Assembly: GCA_963556495.2 (NCBI GenBank)
Contig: OY747707.1
Coordinates: forward strand, 29,613,371-29,677,370
Origin: Valencia hispanica
Lineage: Eukaryota; Chordata; Actinopteri; Cyprinodontiformes; Valenciidae
Reading direction: 5' to 3'
Length of the DNA stretch: 64,000 nucleotides
Shown: positions 45,180 through 55,743 of the stretch, piece by piece
How positions within the stretch are numbered: the stretch's first letter is position 1
Layout of the letters: every line of letters begins with the position of its first letter
Position numbers and translations under genes: made by a program
The notes under the pieces: generated by a model
Told to the model about the DNA's origin: nothing
Database searches by the model: none
What the model saw: the letters and a program-made list of their open reading frames with translations, nothing else

Positions 45180-48026
45180 ACAAGCTTGTTTGAGTGAAAA
45201 AGTTGCCAATTGTTTTAGACATTTAGCCACATCTGTTTCCGGAGCTTTCCTCTTTTTAATACTAGCCTTCTATGCACCACCCATCCACACCACTGACTGA
45301 GAGCTCTGATGTGTTGTGTCAAGTTGGGCTGCAAAAAAAAAGAAACAAGCTGCCAGTGGAGGCAGCGCCATTGCCAGTATGGCAAGCCATTTTGGTAAAA
45401 ACTCCACATCCTTGATATCAGCTGTTGTGTATGTCAACTAGTATGTGACTACACTGAACTAGTTAGACATTTCCCCCTACTAGCTCAGCCGACATCAGAC
45501 CGGCCCACTGGGAATTGTCTTGGTTCTCCCAGTTACCCACTCCGGGTCTGGTACGTGCCCCCAAGGGACTTCATCTTTTGTCATGACAAGTTCATAAGAT
45601 CTTTTTCAGTACAGACAAAGTGTCTGCACAGTGTATCATGAGAATGAGCTATATTTTTATTATATATTGCAAATGTGATTGAGTAGCTCTTGTCTAATGT
45701 CCAAAGCCATGGCACATTGTGTGGTTTATATGGGATCACTAAGTTGTGAAGCTCATTCCACAGCTCAGCTCATCTTTACTTTGTTGGAAATTATGTATTG
45801 TATAGTTTCAGATGAACAGAAAGATGCACCAAACCACTGATAATGTCACAGTTTTAATGCAGCTTTGTTTCAATCTGTACACATGCAGAATGTTTACGTG
45901 AGTAAAATAGATAACACTACATTCTATCATGCAACTTTTAAAAGGTTGCACATGAAGGGACACCAAAATAGAAGAGCATGGATAACACAGACAAACGTCA
46001 CAGGCTTATTCAACCACTGTCTCAATAGAGAAAGAAAGGTGTACTGAAAGCTTTGTGTTGGTCTTGTTTAACAGCAATAAGGTAAAAAGTAGGTTCCACA
46101 TATAATTTACCAGTAATTTCTTGCTTGAATTAGCATGATCTGAATGTAAACAACTAGTAAGAAGAAAACATGAGCTAAAGTGAATCAGTAGCATTGCATC
46201 ACTTATACAGTAACTAAATGTACAATTTGTCTTTACTGATCAAAAGACAGAACTGGAAATCTTGTAATAAAAATGTTTTTTATTAATTTTGAAACACAAT
46301 CACTTGCTGAGTGCTGTCTTCTTTTTCTAGTGCTATTGTATCACTTGCAAAATTAATGCAAATATTTTAAATGTTATTTTGATCACTTCTAACATTACGT
46401 AAATAATCTCAATTTAAGTGAAAAAGGTCATATCTCAACCTTTTACACTACTGTCCATTAGCCGTCCATTTCTGTGGGTTGACAATTGCTATGTCGCTCT
46501 GTCAAATGAACCTAAATAGCAGAGCAGCTTCACTGCCTGTGTGTGCAACAAAAGAAGCCTAACACAGCTCACAGGCCTTGTTATCATGATACATGTCGAA
46601 TAAATTGTTTTTGTTACAGACCAGATGTGGATTTGCATATAAATGCAAATACTCAAGGGTCAATGTTCCAGCTCTCCAACATTTCAGTTCTGAGTCAGAA
46701 CTCCAGATTTGAGCATCACTCTCCAGAGAGTAGGGGTTAAAGGGCAGATGTTTTTGCATTGCATTTTTTGTAAGTGTTTAGGAGGTTTAAAAGTTCAGAC
46801 AAACCATTGCAAAATTATCAAAACTTAGACTGCTGTTTGAATGCTTATTTGATTATTCGAAGAAGTTTTCTTGGTGGTAGGTATATGGGTTTAAAATATT
46901 TGGAACATAAACTGCACAATAGAATTGAGGAGCTAAGAAAGGGTTTGTGTGTGTGTTGAATGGGCCTTTCTGACAGAGTTATGCAAATGAACACCTCAAA
47001 CCTCACGAATTACCTGCTCATCAATCAGTCTGCAAAACAAGCAGTGCATAGATTTAACCATGGAAGGAATGTGAAACTAATGAACAATTCTGAACAGTTC
47101 ACATCAAACATTTAAGGCTGAGTCATGAATATCATTAAATGAACGGAGAAAACAACTACATGACCTTAAGTGGGTTGACTGACAGCTCTTGAGTTTCTGC
47201 ATCTGCAATAACTAGGCTGAAGTCTGAACATTTAATTTTGTTAACAGGTCTGTGTCGTATAGACATTTCAGAAACATTCATACTGGCTGCAGAAAGAGCC
47301 AAAATGTCAGTCAGTCAAACATATTGAGTGGGTATTATTAGTCTGAACCTGGGTAGGTTTTTTCTTCTTCATACTGCTTAGATCTTACCAAGCTGCACAT
47401 TACTTTAACAGTCTATCATTAAAAAACTCAATCATTTCTTTCAGTTTCCAAATAAAATTTAAAGCACAGACAGTAATGGACTGTATACTTTGAGAGTAAC
47501 TAAACACTCATACATTATCAGCAAATCTATACTGTTTACCATTTAATCAAGAACATTTTGTTAAGGAATCCGGTACTGTATAACAAATTAGACCTTTAAT
47601 TGTAAAAAGCCCATGCTACAAAGTCTACAGTATTGCAAGGATAAGGAAGAATCACTCCCCTACTAAAGATGCATTGATTATTCATCCCAGTGACGACCTC
47701 ACGTCTTAAGTTGTTAGACCTCAGCATTTTAAAGTCTACTATGTAACTTAAGAGACTCCAGGAACAATTTACTGTTTAAATTCTCAGACAAGCTCACAAC
47801 ACATGCTTGTAGTCTTAGATGATCAAACAAAAATTTATAGATTTCTCTGTTTTATTGTGTATGTGGAGTTATGAATCAGGCTTCCAGCTAAACTTGGCAG
47901 CTCGACTGAGAGCCTAGTTTCTTACTGACAAGTTGTTGTAATGCCAAAACATGCTCAACGTTTTGGGCTAAATACCAAGGCCTGAATTTAAGATTGCTGT
48001 GTGCACAATTAAAAGAAGAGGTTAAC
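45180..48026. other. Upstream desert, nothing firmly recognised
   Basis: AT-rich. The stretch 45484-45560 (GACCGGCCCACTGGGAA) resembles an end of a fish DNA transposon, possibly the right part of an element into which the Tc1 inserted, but this is weak. No credible gene. Confidence 0.45.
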
Positions 48027-48866
48027 CCAGGACAGCCCAAGAGCCAGAACTGGCCCATCGGTCATTTTGGACCAGCCCGTTGCCCACATACCTCTTAGTA
48101 AATCATTTGTTTAATAGCCATGACTTGACTGTAAGCGCAACAGTTTACAACATTTTACAGCATGTAGCACAGCTGTTTACGCTGCTGGTGGAAAGTATAA
48201 GACAGCAGTTTATTGGAAAAACATGTCGCATTCGAAAAAGAAGAGACATAAGCTTGACAGCGAAAATAGAACATTGAACACCGACTCGACTGATCAGTTT
48301 GCACACATACAAAATGATGTGGAAAAACCCATGTGCCTCGTCTGTCTAGCCATTTGCTTGGTAAATAAAGAATATAATGTGCGGAGGAACTTCAAGGCGA
48401 CTCAAGTCAACTTTGATAATATTTATCCACCCGGCTCAGAGACTCGACAGACAAAAATAAAGACACTCACTCAAAACTACCATCAAAGTTTTGTGATTTT
48501 GCTATCGTAATTAATGTTACCGGGAATTTAGGTGACTATAATCTCAGTCCAACTGAAGCTTGTTATGTTTTCTAGATTTTATTTTATTTACGGAAAAAGC
48601 AATTGCTGTTACTGTGAGTTTATGACTCTGATTTCAGTCAAAACTAAAGCTGGTTATATTTTGCAGTTTTTATTGTTTGCATTAGAAGCCAGCAGTTAAT
48701 CTTAATGTAATTTGACCGTTATTTAAATAAAAATTGTTGAAAATGTAGTGTTGCTTTGTATTAATGGTACAATACAAGAGATGGAGTACAGTGAAATGCA
48801 CGGCCCACTGGCAAAAGCCTTATGACAATTTGGGCCAACGAAAAGTCTAATTGAATACCCCTGACC
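48027..48866 (+). mobile_element. hAT-type remnant with a transposase zinc-finger frame
   Basis: The right end reads inward CAGGGGTATTCAATTAGACT, a hAT-like end beginning CAGGG. The left end near 48027 (CAGGACAGCCCAAGAGCCAG) is degenerate. It holds the 48223-48510 frame. Confidence 0.6.
48223..48510 (+). pseudogene. hAT transposase N-terminal zinc finger (GTF2IRD2/SPIN-DOC-like), degenerate
   Basis: The 95-codon frame starts MSHSKKKRHKLDSENRTLNT and includes TDQFAHI, KPMCLVCLAICLVNKEYNVR and SETRQTKIKTLTQNYHQS. It follows the pattern of Charlie-like hAT N-termini (KPxCLxC, then KRHYxTKH). The Cys pair is kept, but the His pair is replaced (RRNFKATQVNF), so zinc binding is lost. It stops after VILLS; the catalytic part is missing. 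Confidence 0.75.
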
Positions 48867-49006
48867 TAGGAGTTAGCAGATCAATGCTTTCCTTAGTAAA
48901 TATAAAGTTATGTGCAAATTCTAAAACTTAAAATAAATAGAAATACATGACATAATTTTAAAATGGAAAATTTGGCTAGAAGAACCATCCATCCATTTTC
49001 TTCCGC

Positions 49007-50857
49007 TTATCCGCGTTCGGGTAGCGGGGGCAGCAGCCTAAGCAAAGAGACCCAGACTTCCCTCTCCCCAGCCACTTGTTTGAGCTCCTCGGGAGGAACC
49101 CCAAGGCGCTCCCAGGCCAGCCGAGAAACATAGTCCCTCCAGCATGTCCTGGACCTTCCCCTTGTCCTCCTCCCGGTGAGACGTGCCTGAAACACCTCAC
49201 CAGGGAGGCGTCCAGGAGGCATCGTGACCAGATGCCCGAGCCACCTCAACTGACTCCTCTCGATGTGGAGAAGCAGAGGCTCTACTCTGAGCCCCCTCCG
49301 GATGACTGAGCTTCTCACCCTATCCCTAAGGGAGAGCCCAGACACTCTGCGGAGGAAACTCATTTCAGCCGCTTGTATCCGTGATCTCGTTCTTTCGGTC
49401 ACCACCCAGAGTTCGTGACCATAGATGAGGGTAGGAACGTAGATCGACCGGAAAATTGAGAGCTTCGCCTTTCGGCTCACCTCTCTCTTCACCGCGACAG
49501 ACCGGTAAAGCGCCCGCATAACTGCAGATGCCCCACCAATCCGTCTATCGATCTCCCGCTCCATTTTTCCCTCATTTGTGAACAAGACCCCCAGATACTT
49601 AAACTCCTCCACTTGGGGAAGGACCCCATCCCCGACCCAGAGAAGGCACCCCACCCTTTTCCGGCTCAAGACCATGGCCTCGGATTTGGAGGTGCTGATT
49701 CTCATCCCAGCCGCTTCACACTCGGCTGCGAACCGCTCCAGCGAAAGCTGTAGATCATGTTCCGATGAAGCCAACAGGACCACGTCACCTGCAAAAAGCA
49801 GAGACCCGATCCTGAGTCCACCAAAACAGATCCCCTCAACACCTTGGCTGCGCCTAGAGATCCTGTCCATAAAAGTTAGGAACAGGATCGGTGACAAAGG
49901 GCAACCTTGGCGGAGTCCAACTCTCACTGGAAACAAGTCCGACTTACTGCCGGCAATGCGAAACAAACTCTGGCACCGGTCGTACAGGGACCTAACAGCC
50001 CGTATCAAGGGGCCCGGTACCCCATACTCCCGGAGCACCCCCCACAGGGCCCCCCGAGGGACACGTTCGAACGCCTTCTCCAAGTCCACAAAACACATGT
50101 AGACCGGTTGGGCGAACTCCCACGCACCCTCCAGGACCCTGCTGAGGGTGTAGAGCTGGTCCAGTGTTCCACGGCCAGGGCGAAAACCCCATTGTTCCTC
50201 CTGGATCCGAGGTTCGACTATCCGTCGGACCCTCCTCTCCAGAACCCCTGAATAGACCTTACCAGGGAGGCTCAGAAGTGTGATCCCCCTGTAGTTGGAA
50301 CACACCCTGTGGTCCCCCTTTTTAAACAGGGGGACCACCACCCCGGTCTGCCAATCCAAGGGAACTGACCCCGATGTCCACGCAATATTGCAGAGCTGCG
50401 TTAACCAACACAGCCCCACAACATCCAGAGCCTTGAGGAACTCCGGTCGAATCTCATCCACCCCCGGAGCCCTGCCACCGAGGAGCTTTTTAACGACCTC
50501 GGTGACCTCAGCACCAGATATTGGAGAGACCGACCCCAAGTCCCCAAACCCTGCTTCCAGATTGGAAGGCGTGCTGGTGGGATTGAGGAGGTCTTCGAAG
50601 TATTCTATCCACCGACCCAAAACGTCCCGCGTCGAGGTCAGCAGCACACCATCCCCAACTGTAAACAGTGTTGGTGGCAGACCGCTTTCCCCCCCTGAGA
50701 CGCCGGATGGTGGACCAGAATCGCTTCGAAGCCATACGGAAGTCGTTTTCCATGGCCTCTTCAAACTCCTCCCACGCCCAAGTTTTTGCCTCCGCAACCA
50801 TCCGAGCCGCATCCCGCTTGGCCTGTCGGTACCTATCAGCTGCTTCAGGGGTCCCAC
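49007..50857 (-). pseudogene. Rex3 reverse transcriptase, catalytic motif mutated
   Basis: An uninterrupted frame of about 600 codons holds GRAPGVDEIRPEFLKAL, GVVVPLFKKGDHRVCSNYRG, GFRPGRGTLDQLY, CFVDLEKAFERVPR (motif A), GLRQGCPLSPILF and SLLFAGDVVLLASS (motif C). Motif C should be FADD; here the first Asp is Gly. The C-terminal part has LRWLGHLVTMPPGRLPGEVF and the WRDYVSRLAWERLGVPPEEL block. The start shown is not the natural one: the frame is entered through a frameshift near 50660 from the upstream linker (50508-51014). The long open frame suggests youth. Confidence 0.92.
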
Positions 50858-51065
50858 AAGCCAAAAAGACCCGGTAGGACTCCTTCTTCAGCCTGACAGC
50901 ATCCCTTATCGCCGGTGTCCACCAGCGGGTTCGGGGGTAACCGCCGCGACAGGCACCGACCACCTTGCGGCCACAGCTTCGGTCAGCCGCCTCGGCAATG
51001 GAGGCGCGGAACATGGTCCACTCCGACTCAATGTCCCCCGCCTCCCCCGGGACGTGTTCAAAGTT
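50660..51065 (-). pseudogene. Rex3 linker between endonuclease and RT
   Basis: The frame contains FRASIAEAADRSCGRKVVGA, RTRWWTPAIRDAVRLKKESY and EEFEEAMENDFRMASKRFW, which joins to the RT region in an intact Rex3. A stop at 51066 and a frameshift at about 50660 isolate it. Confidence 0.88.
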
Positions 51066-51770
51066 CTACCGGAGGTGTGAGTTAAACCTCCTTCTGACAG
51101 GAAACTCTGCCAGACGTTCCCAGCAGACCCTCACAACACGTTTGGGTCTTCCAGGTCTGTCCGGCGTCCTCCCCCACCGTCGGAGCCGACTCACCACCAG
51201 GTAGTGGTCAGTGGACAGCTCAGCCCCTCTCTTCACCCGAGTGTCCAAAACATGCGGCCGCAGATCAGATGAGACGACAACCAAGTCGATCATTGAGCTG
51301 CGGCCTAAGGTGTCCTGGTGCCAAGTGCACATATGGACACCTTTATGCTTGAACATGGTGTTTGTTATGGACAATCCATGACGAGCACAGAAGTCCAATA
51401 ACAAGACACCACTCGGGTTCAGATTGGGGGGACCATTCCGCCCAACCACACCCCTCCAGGTCTCACTGTCATTGCCCACGTGAGCGTTGAAGTCCCCCAG
51501 CAGAACAAGGGAGTCCCCAGGAGGAGCACTCTCCAGCACCCCCTCCAAAGACTCCAAGAAGGGTGGGTAATCTAATCTGCTGTTTGACGCGTAAGCACAA
51601 ACAACAGTGAGGACCCGTCCCCCCACCCGAAAGGCGGAGGGAGGCTACCCTCTCGTTCACCGGGGTAAACCCCAACGTACAGGCGCCGAGATGGGGGGCA
51701 ACAAGTATGCCCACCCCACCTCGGCGCCTCTCAGCAGGGGCAACTCCAGAGTGGAAGAGATCAACCCCAA
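51066..51770 (-). pseudogene. Rex3 endonuclease domain, N-truncated and frameshifted
   Basis: Translations [13 protein letters not shown], then in another frame [40 protein letters not shown] and [14 protein letters not shown] with STDHYLVV, correspond to the APE-type endonuclease. GDFNAH and the terminal SDH-like STDH motif are present. A frameshift lies near 51627 and an in-frame stop at 51066 separates it from the linker. The N-terminal catalytic block is missing. Confidence 0.9.
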
Positions 51771-51790
51771 ACTTAAATCAGTTTTTCCTG

Positions 51791-51915
51791 GTCCCATTGC
51801 GTACATTTCCTGAAAATGTCATCAAAATCTGTCCATTACGTTTTGAGTTATCTTGCTAATAGACAATCAGGCAGACGGGCACAAAAACATTACCTCCTGG
51901 CAGAGGTCAATGAAA
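51791..51915. repeat. Interspersed repeat end (TTGCTAAxAGACA, GGCAGAGGT)
   Basis: TTTCCTGAAAATGTCATCAA, TTTTGAGTTATCTTGCTAAT, AGACAATCAGGCAGACGGGC and ACCTCCTGGCAGAGGT form a stretch found repeatedly in fish genomes next to transposon ends. Class not known to me with certainty. Confidence 0.55.
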
Positions 51916-52109
51916 CTAACACTTACAGTTGGTAATGTATATGTGTTAGATCCCCACGCAAACTCCAAATGGCACAACAGCCTCAGCAGATAATGTTAAA
52001 ATGATGAAGGTTGTGTACAAACAAGAGGTCTCACCTCAAAATAAACTGTATGTGTGAGTCTCATGCATTTTGGTTAAAATAAGTATTCAGTTTCATTCAG
52101 TAAAGTTAC

Positions 52110-52285
52110 TCCTTTTGGGTAGAGTAGCCAGAAACTTTACTCAAGTAAGCATTTTTCATCAAAAATATTACTAAAGTAAAAGTAAAAAGTAAAGTCTAGT
52201 ACAACGACTCCAAAATAGATTTTTTTCAAAAAGTGACTCAATTAATGTAACTGAGTAAATGTAACTGTACTATCCACATCTGCAC
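52110..52285. repeat. Interspersed repeat with ACTCAAGTAA/AAAGTAAAAGTA motifs
   Basis: Contains TACTCAAGTAAGC, TTACTAAAGTAAAAGTAAAA and TGTAACTGAGTAAATGTAAC, like the repeats at 19010-19160 and 21255-21345. Common in fish; hAT-type MITE is a guess. Confidence 0.6.
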
Positions 52286-55006
52286 TAGACACACATCCAT
52301 AAGGCCTAGCTGTTAGCCACAACCACTGCTAGCTGCACCCTCACAGCTGATTTCCTTCTTTAATGCTGAGAATCAAGACCAGACAACGGATTCACCTTCT
52401 ATGGAGATCCCTTAAAGTAAGAGTTTTTCAGGGCAGAGATAAATTAGCCAAGGATAAACAATTTAAAGGTTGTTTTGATTGTCTATTTCACTGTGTTTTG
52501 CTGCATTTGTGAAATGTCATTCTTCAATTGTTTGGGCAGGAACAGACCGTTTGGCCTGTGCTATAAATAATTTTTTATTGACCAAAAGAGTTCTTTTAAT
52601 CATGCAACGTGAGTTACTCTGTTCCACCTGAGTTTTCCTTTGTTCTCTGGTGCTAAGCTCCACAGAATGATCCTTAGCCTGTTCTACAAGCTAAAAAAAT
52701 CTCTGTGCACCATTGGTGCTGATAAACATTCTTATCTGTTTGTGTCTGGTGTTCATAAACATTTAGGATTGTTATTTACAGTGTTCAAAATACAGATTAT
52801 CTTTAAAATTGATAGTTTAAACACCATAAACTAGTCATTCTGAAACTGCCTTTTTAGTATGCCAAAGTACCAAAATTAGATACATTGCTGTGGTGAGTGA
52901 TCCATGAAATCAAATCAATTTTCCAAAAATGTCATGGTTTTTTAATTCAGAAGATTATTTAATAAAAAAACAACATTATCCAAATAATGTTTTGTCTTCA
53001 CTTCTGCTTTGCATTGTGAATTGGTTGTTTGAACACAAACTAAATTGTGGTAATTAATCTTAAACTAATCATAATTATTCGAAAACTAACTTACCCTCAC
53101 TTCCAAACCCCTCAATACAAGCCTTGGTCTTTAAGCATACATATTCATACTAGACTGTTACATCACTATCAATATACTGGTTATTGTTTCTACTTCAATG
53201 CACATTGGTACAATTTTACTGTTTTTACTTTTGGTAGTTTTATTGTTCATTCTTCTTAGTAGTTTAGTTGTGTGTCACTAGCTTAGTGAGTTTGTTGATT
53301 AAAGTATTTTGTCTGAAATTCTTATATTTTGGAAAGTTGTTTGTTGATTTTCCTTATGCATGTGTAGTAACTTGCTATTCGAAGAATACCATGAACTTAC
53401 TCCTTCATCTATTATTATTAATAACAGCCAGTTAGTCATAAACATCAACTGAGACTGAACTATTTGTCTATGATTATTGTTATTATTTTGACCTAAATTA
53501 TTTTGGTAATTTTGACCTAAATTACTAATTTTATTAATAATTGCCCTAAGCAATTATCCATAGTTATTTATAGCCAAAATAAACCTATAGTTGCACAACA
53601 GTGAAAATTGTTGTGTAATACACTGACACAGAGAATAAATATTGAACACAATACTGCAGAGGTGCAAAAGGGAATAGAAAGCAAAGGAACTAACTGAAAT
53701 GTGTCTTTAGAAAGGAACCCTCCCCCTATTTAAGCAACTGTATTTCCTAATTAGCAGCCAAAAATAGATTTTTAATAACCAAGTTATTACACAAGAGCAG
53801 CATTTATAAACGTAAAGTGCTCTCTCTCAAGAGCTCTGCAATCATATTTTTGCAAAACACACTGATGGAATTGGTTTCAGACATAATTTTAAAGTTATCA
53901 GTGTTCTACATTGTGCTGTTGAGGTCATAAATCAGAAGTGGAAAGAACATATTTTTGCCATAAACCAGCCACCTGCCAAAGAGCCAACTGGTCCTTGTAG
54001 GATATCTGACTGAGGACTCCTAAACATAATCAGGAGAGTTTAAGAGTCCAAGAGCCAAATATATGAAATTACAAGGTACAATTTTTCTATGAAACAAAAA
54101 GCAATTCACTGAATCAAAATGCAAATTATTTGAATTCCACGTTCAAAACTCATAAAGAAAAAAACACATCATATCTTAGATATGATGTTGACATGACATG
54201 AAAATCCCTCACTTTTCGGCGAAATTCCCCGTTTTGAATTCAAAATAGGTGATCTACAAGATTTGTGTAGATCCAATGAGAAATTATTTGTGGGGGTGAG
54301 GGGAAGTTGGATGGGGGACAGCAGCGAGCGGGAAGTCTTCCTGAGGGCAGTCTTTATTTGACCGACATGAGCTGGAGTTTCAATTAGTTCTTCCACCCCG
54401 ATGAGTAATTTAGGACTAAAATCTGTTTTGACCGCAGTTTTCTTTTATTTCGGCTGCGCGATTTCATCTCACAGTGCCTTCGGCATTCGAGCAGAGCGGA
54501 ACAAAGCTCTTTTTGCACTAAGTGGGCACGGTCTGTGCTGCGATCATAATAAAATAGAAATAAGCAGATCTCGGAGCCCGAGAAAGCAGATGGTCGTGCT
54601 TTTGGTCCGCCGAAAAGCAAAGTTACAGCGTCAAACTCAACAGACTCGGTGCTGTGCTACGACCAAACGACATGGGAAAAAGTGAGGAAAAATACTTTCT
54701 CCCGAATCAGGAAGTGACAAAGAGACTCTGTGAGTTTTTAGAGTTATTAATGACTGACTATTCCTAAATGTTCAGTGCTGCTGAGCAGGGGCGTATCCAG
54801 GAGCTTTATAAAAAGCGGCTAAAAGGGGCCAGCGTGGGTCTTGGGCTGTTGCACCAAAAATAAAGCTGAGATGTTTTTTTTTTTAGTGGGGACCCAATCT
54901 GAGCTGGTCACATTTGAGATTTTTCATCTGTTCAAATTACATTAAAGAATCATTTTATTTTGCTAAAGTTTATGTGACAATGTAGCCTCTTAACTCGGCT
55001 AATTAT
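52286..55006. other. Upstream desert with one GC-richer patch
   Basis: Mostly AT-rich and unassigned. The patch 54190-54720 has higher GC and an open frame in each direction (54401-54685 plus, 54384-54620 minus) without family features; it may be part of an unrecognised DNA transposon. AGCAGGGGCGTATCCAGGAG at 54784 resembles a transposon end. Confidence 0.45.
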
Positions 55007-55743
55007 TTAAAGGGGGGGTGGCACGCTCCTCTTATGCAGAAAGAGCAATTCTGAGGACCAGTACAATAATTTTACCTGAAATAGATTTGAAGTTCAATAA
55101 ATGATTTATACTACCTATTTGAAATTTTGCACTCACAGCATGTCCGCACTGAACGCCTTGAAATTAGCTGCATGTCTCTTTAAGAGTCTTGGAGATGCCC
55201 CCTTCAACACGCTGCCGTCAACATCATCACAACATTCTCCAGTCGCATGGGGACGAAGCATTACAGTACTGTAGCATCGGTGCGCCGGACTTTTGGAAGA
55301 CAGACATATCTTCCGGTTTACTATGGCCACGCAGGACATGGTACAAGTATATGCATTTGATCCCATCTCTGACCCTGAAAGTGAAATATTGGATGAACCA
55401 TAGCGCGTTCAGCGGCTCATTCAAGAGCTACAACTTTCCACAGGTGCTACCTGATTGCTGGTGACGACGCTCTGCTTTTGTGCTCTGGGAGCGGGGGAGG
55501 GAGGGCTGTGGAGAGATGTGGGCGGTAATCAAAATTTAGGGGTATTGCTGGGAGGTTAGGGCGTTCCTAGGAGGACCCTGGCGTTCAGTGCTCAACATGG
55601 CGGCCGCGTGAGTTTATAGATATTACTCACACTTACATAAATTAACCTAAGAAACACTTTAGGCATGTTTTTAAGGAGGGAATCGCATAAGAATGTGATG
55701 AAAAGCTTTAAAAAGTGGATTTTACATGCTACCCCTCCTTTAA
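55007..55743 (+). mobile_element. TTAA-flanked element with exon-like frame, copy A
   Basis: TTAA (55007-55010) precedes AGGGGGGGTGGCACGCTCCT and AGCATGTAAAATCC-type right end (GCTACCCCTCC) precedes TTAA (55740-55743). It is about 85-90% like the element at 60101-60975 over both flanks. Between them, copy A has a 38-bp segment where copy B has about 160 bp. It carries the coding-like frame at 55323 and a CpG-rich centre with ATGGCGGCCGCGTGAGT at 55597. Confidence 0.9.
55323..55403 (+). pseudogene. Acidic exon-1-like peptide of TTAA element, copy A, stopped
   Basis: The frame MATQDMVQVYAFDPISDPES then EILDEP runs into TAG where copy B has GAG (Glu). Downstream the frame would continue RVQRLIQEL but lacks the terminal Trp and donor found in copy B. 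It is a point-mutated relic. Confidence 0.65.

Larger units (their letters stand above)
48984..51790 (-). mobile_element. Rex3 (RTE-clade) non-LTR retrotransposon, 5'-truncated
   Basis: The element reads on the minus strand from an endonuclease fragment near 51775 to a 3' end GCGGAAGAAAATGGATGG at 48984-49010, the ATGG-type tail of Rex3. GGTGACAAAGGGCAACC (49891) and ACCACCACCCCGGTCTGCCA (50334) match the sites of the standard Rex3 degenerate PCR primers as I remember them. GC content and CpG are far above the surroundings, suggesting a fairly recent insertion. The 5' end lacks the N-terminal part of the endonuclease. Confidence 0.95.

Noticed and set aside
42600..45560. A larger DNA transposon interrupted by the Tc1 copy (ends near 42607 and 45540)
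   Set aside because: The proposed ends do not match as inverted repeats; kept only as a remark.
49076..51204. Plus-strand frames of 77-261 codons
   Set aside because: Antisense shadows of the GC-rich Rex3 element.
54401..54685. 94-codon basic, Cys-containing frame in a GC-richer patch
   Set aside because: No family feature, overlapped by a minus-strand frame of similar length, no splice or promoter context.
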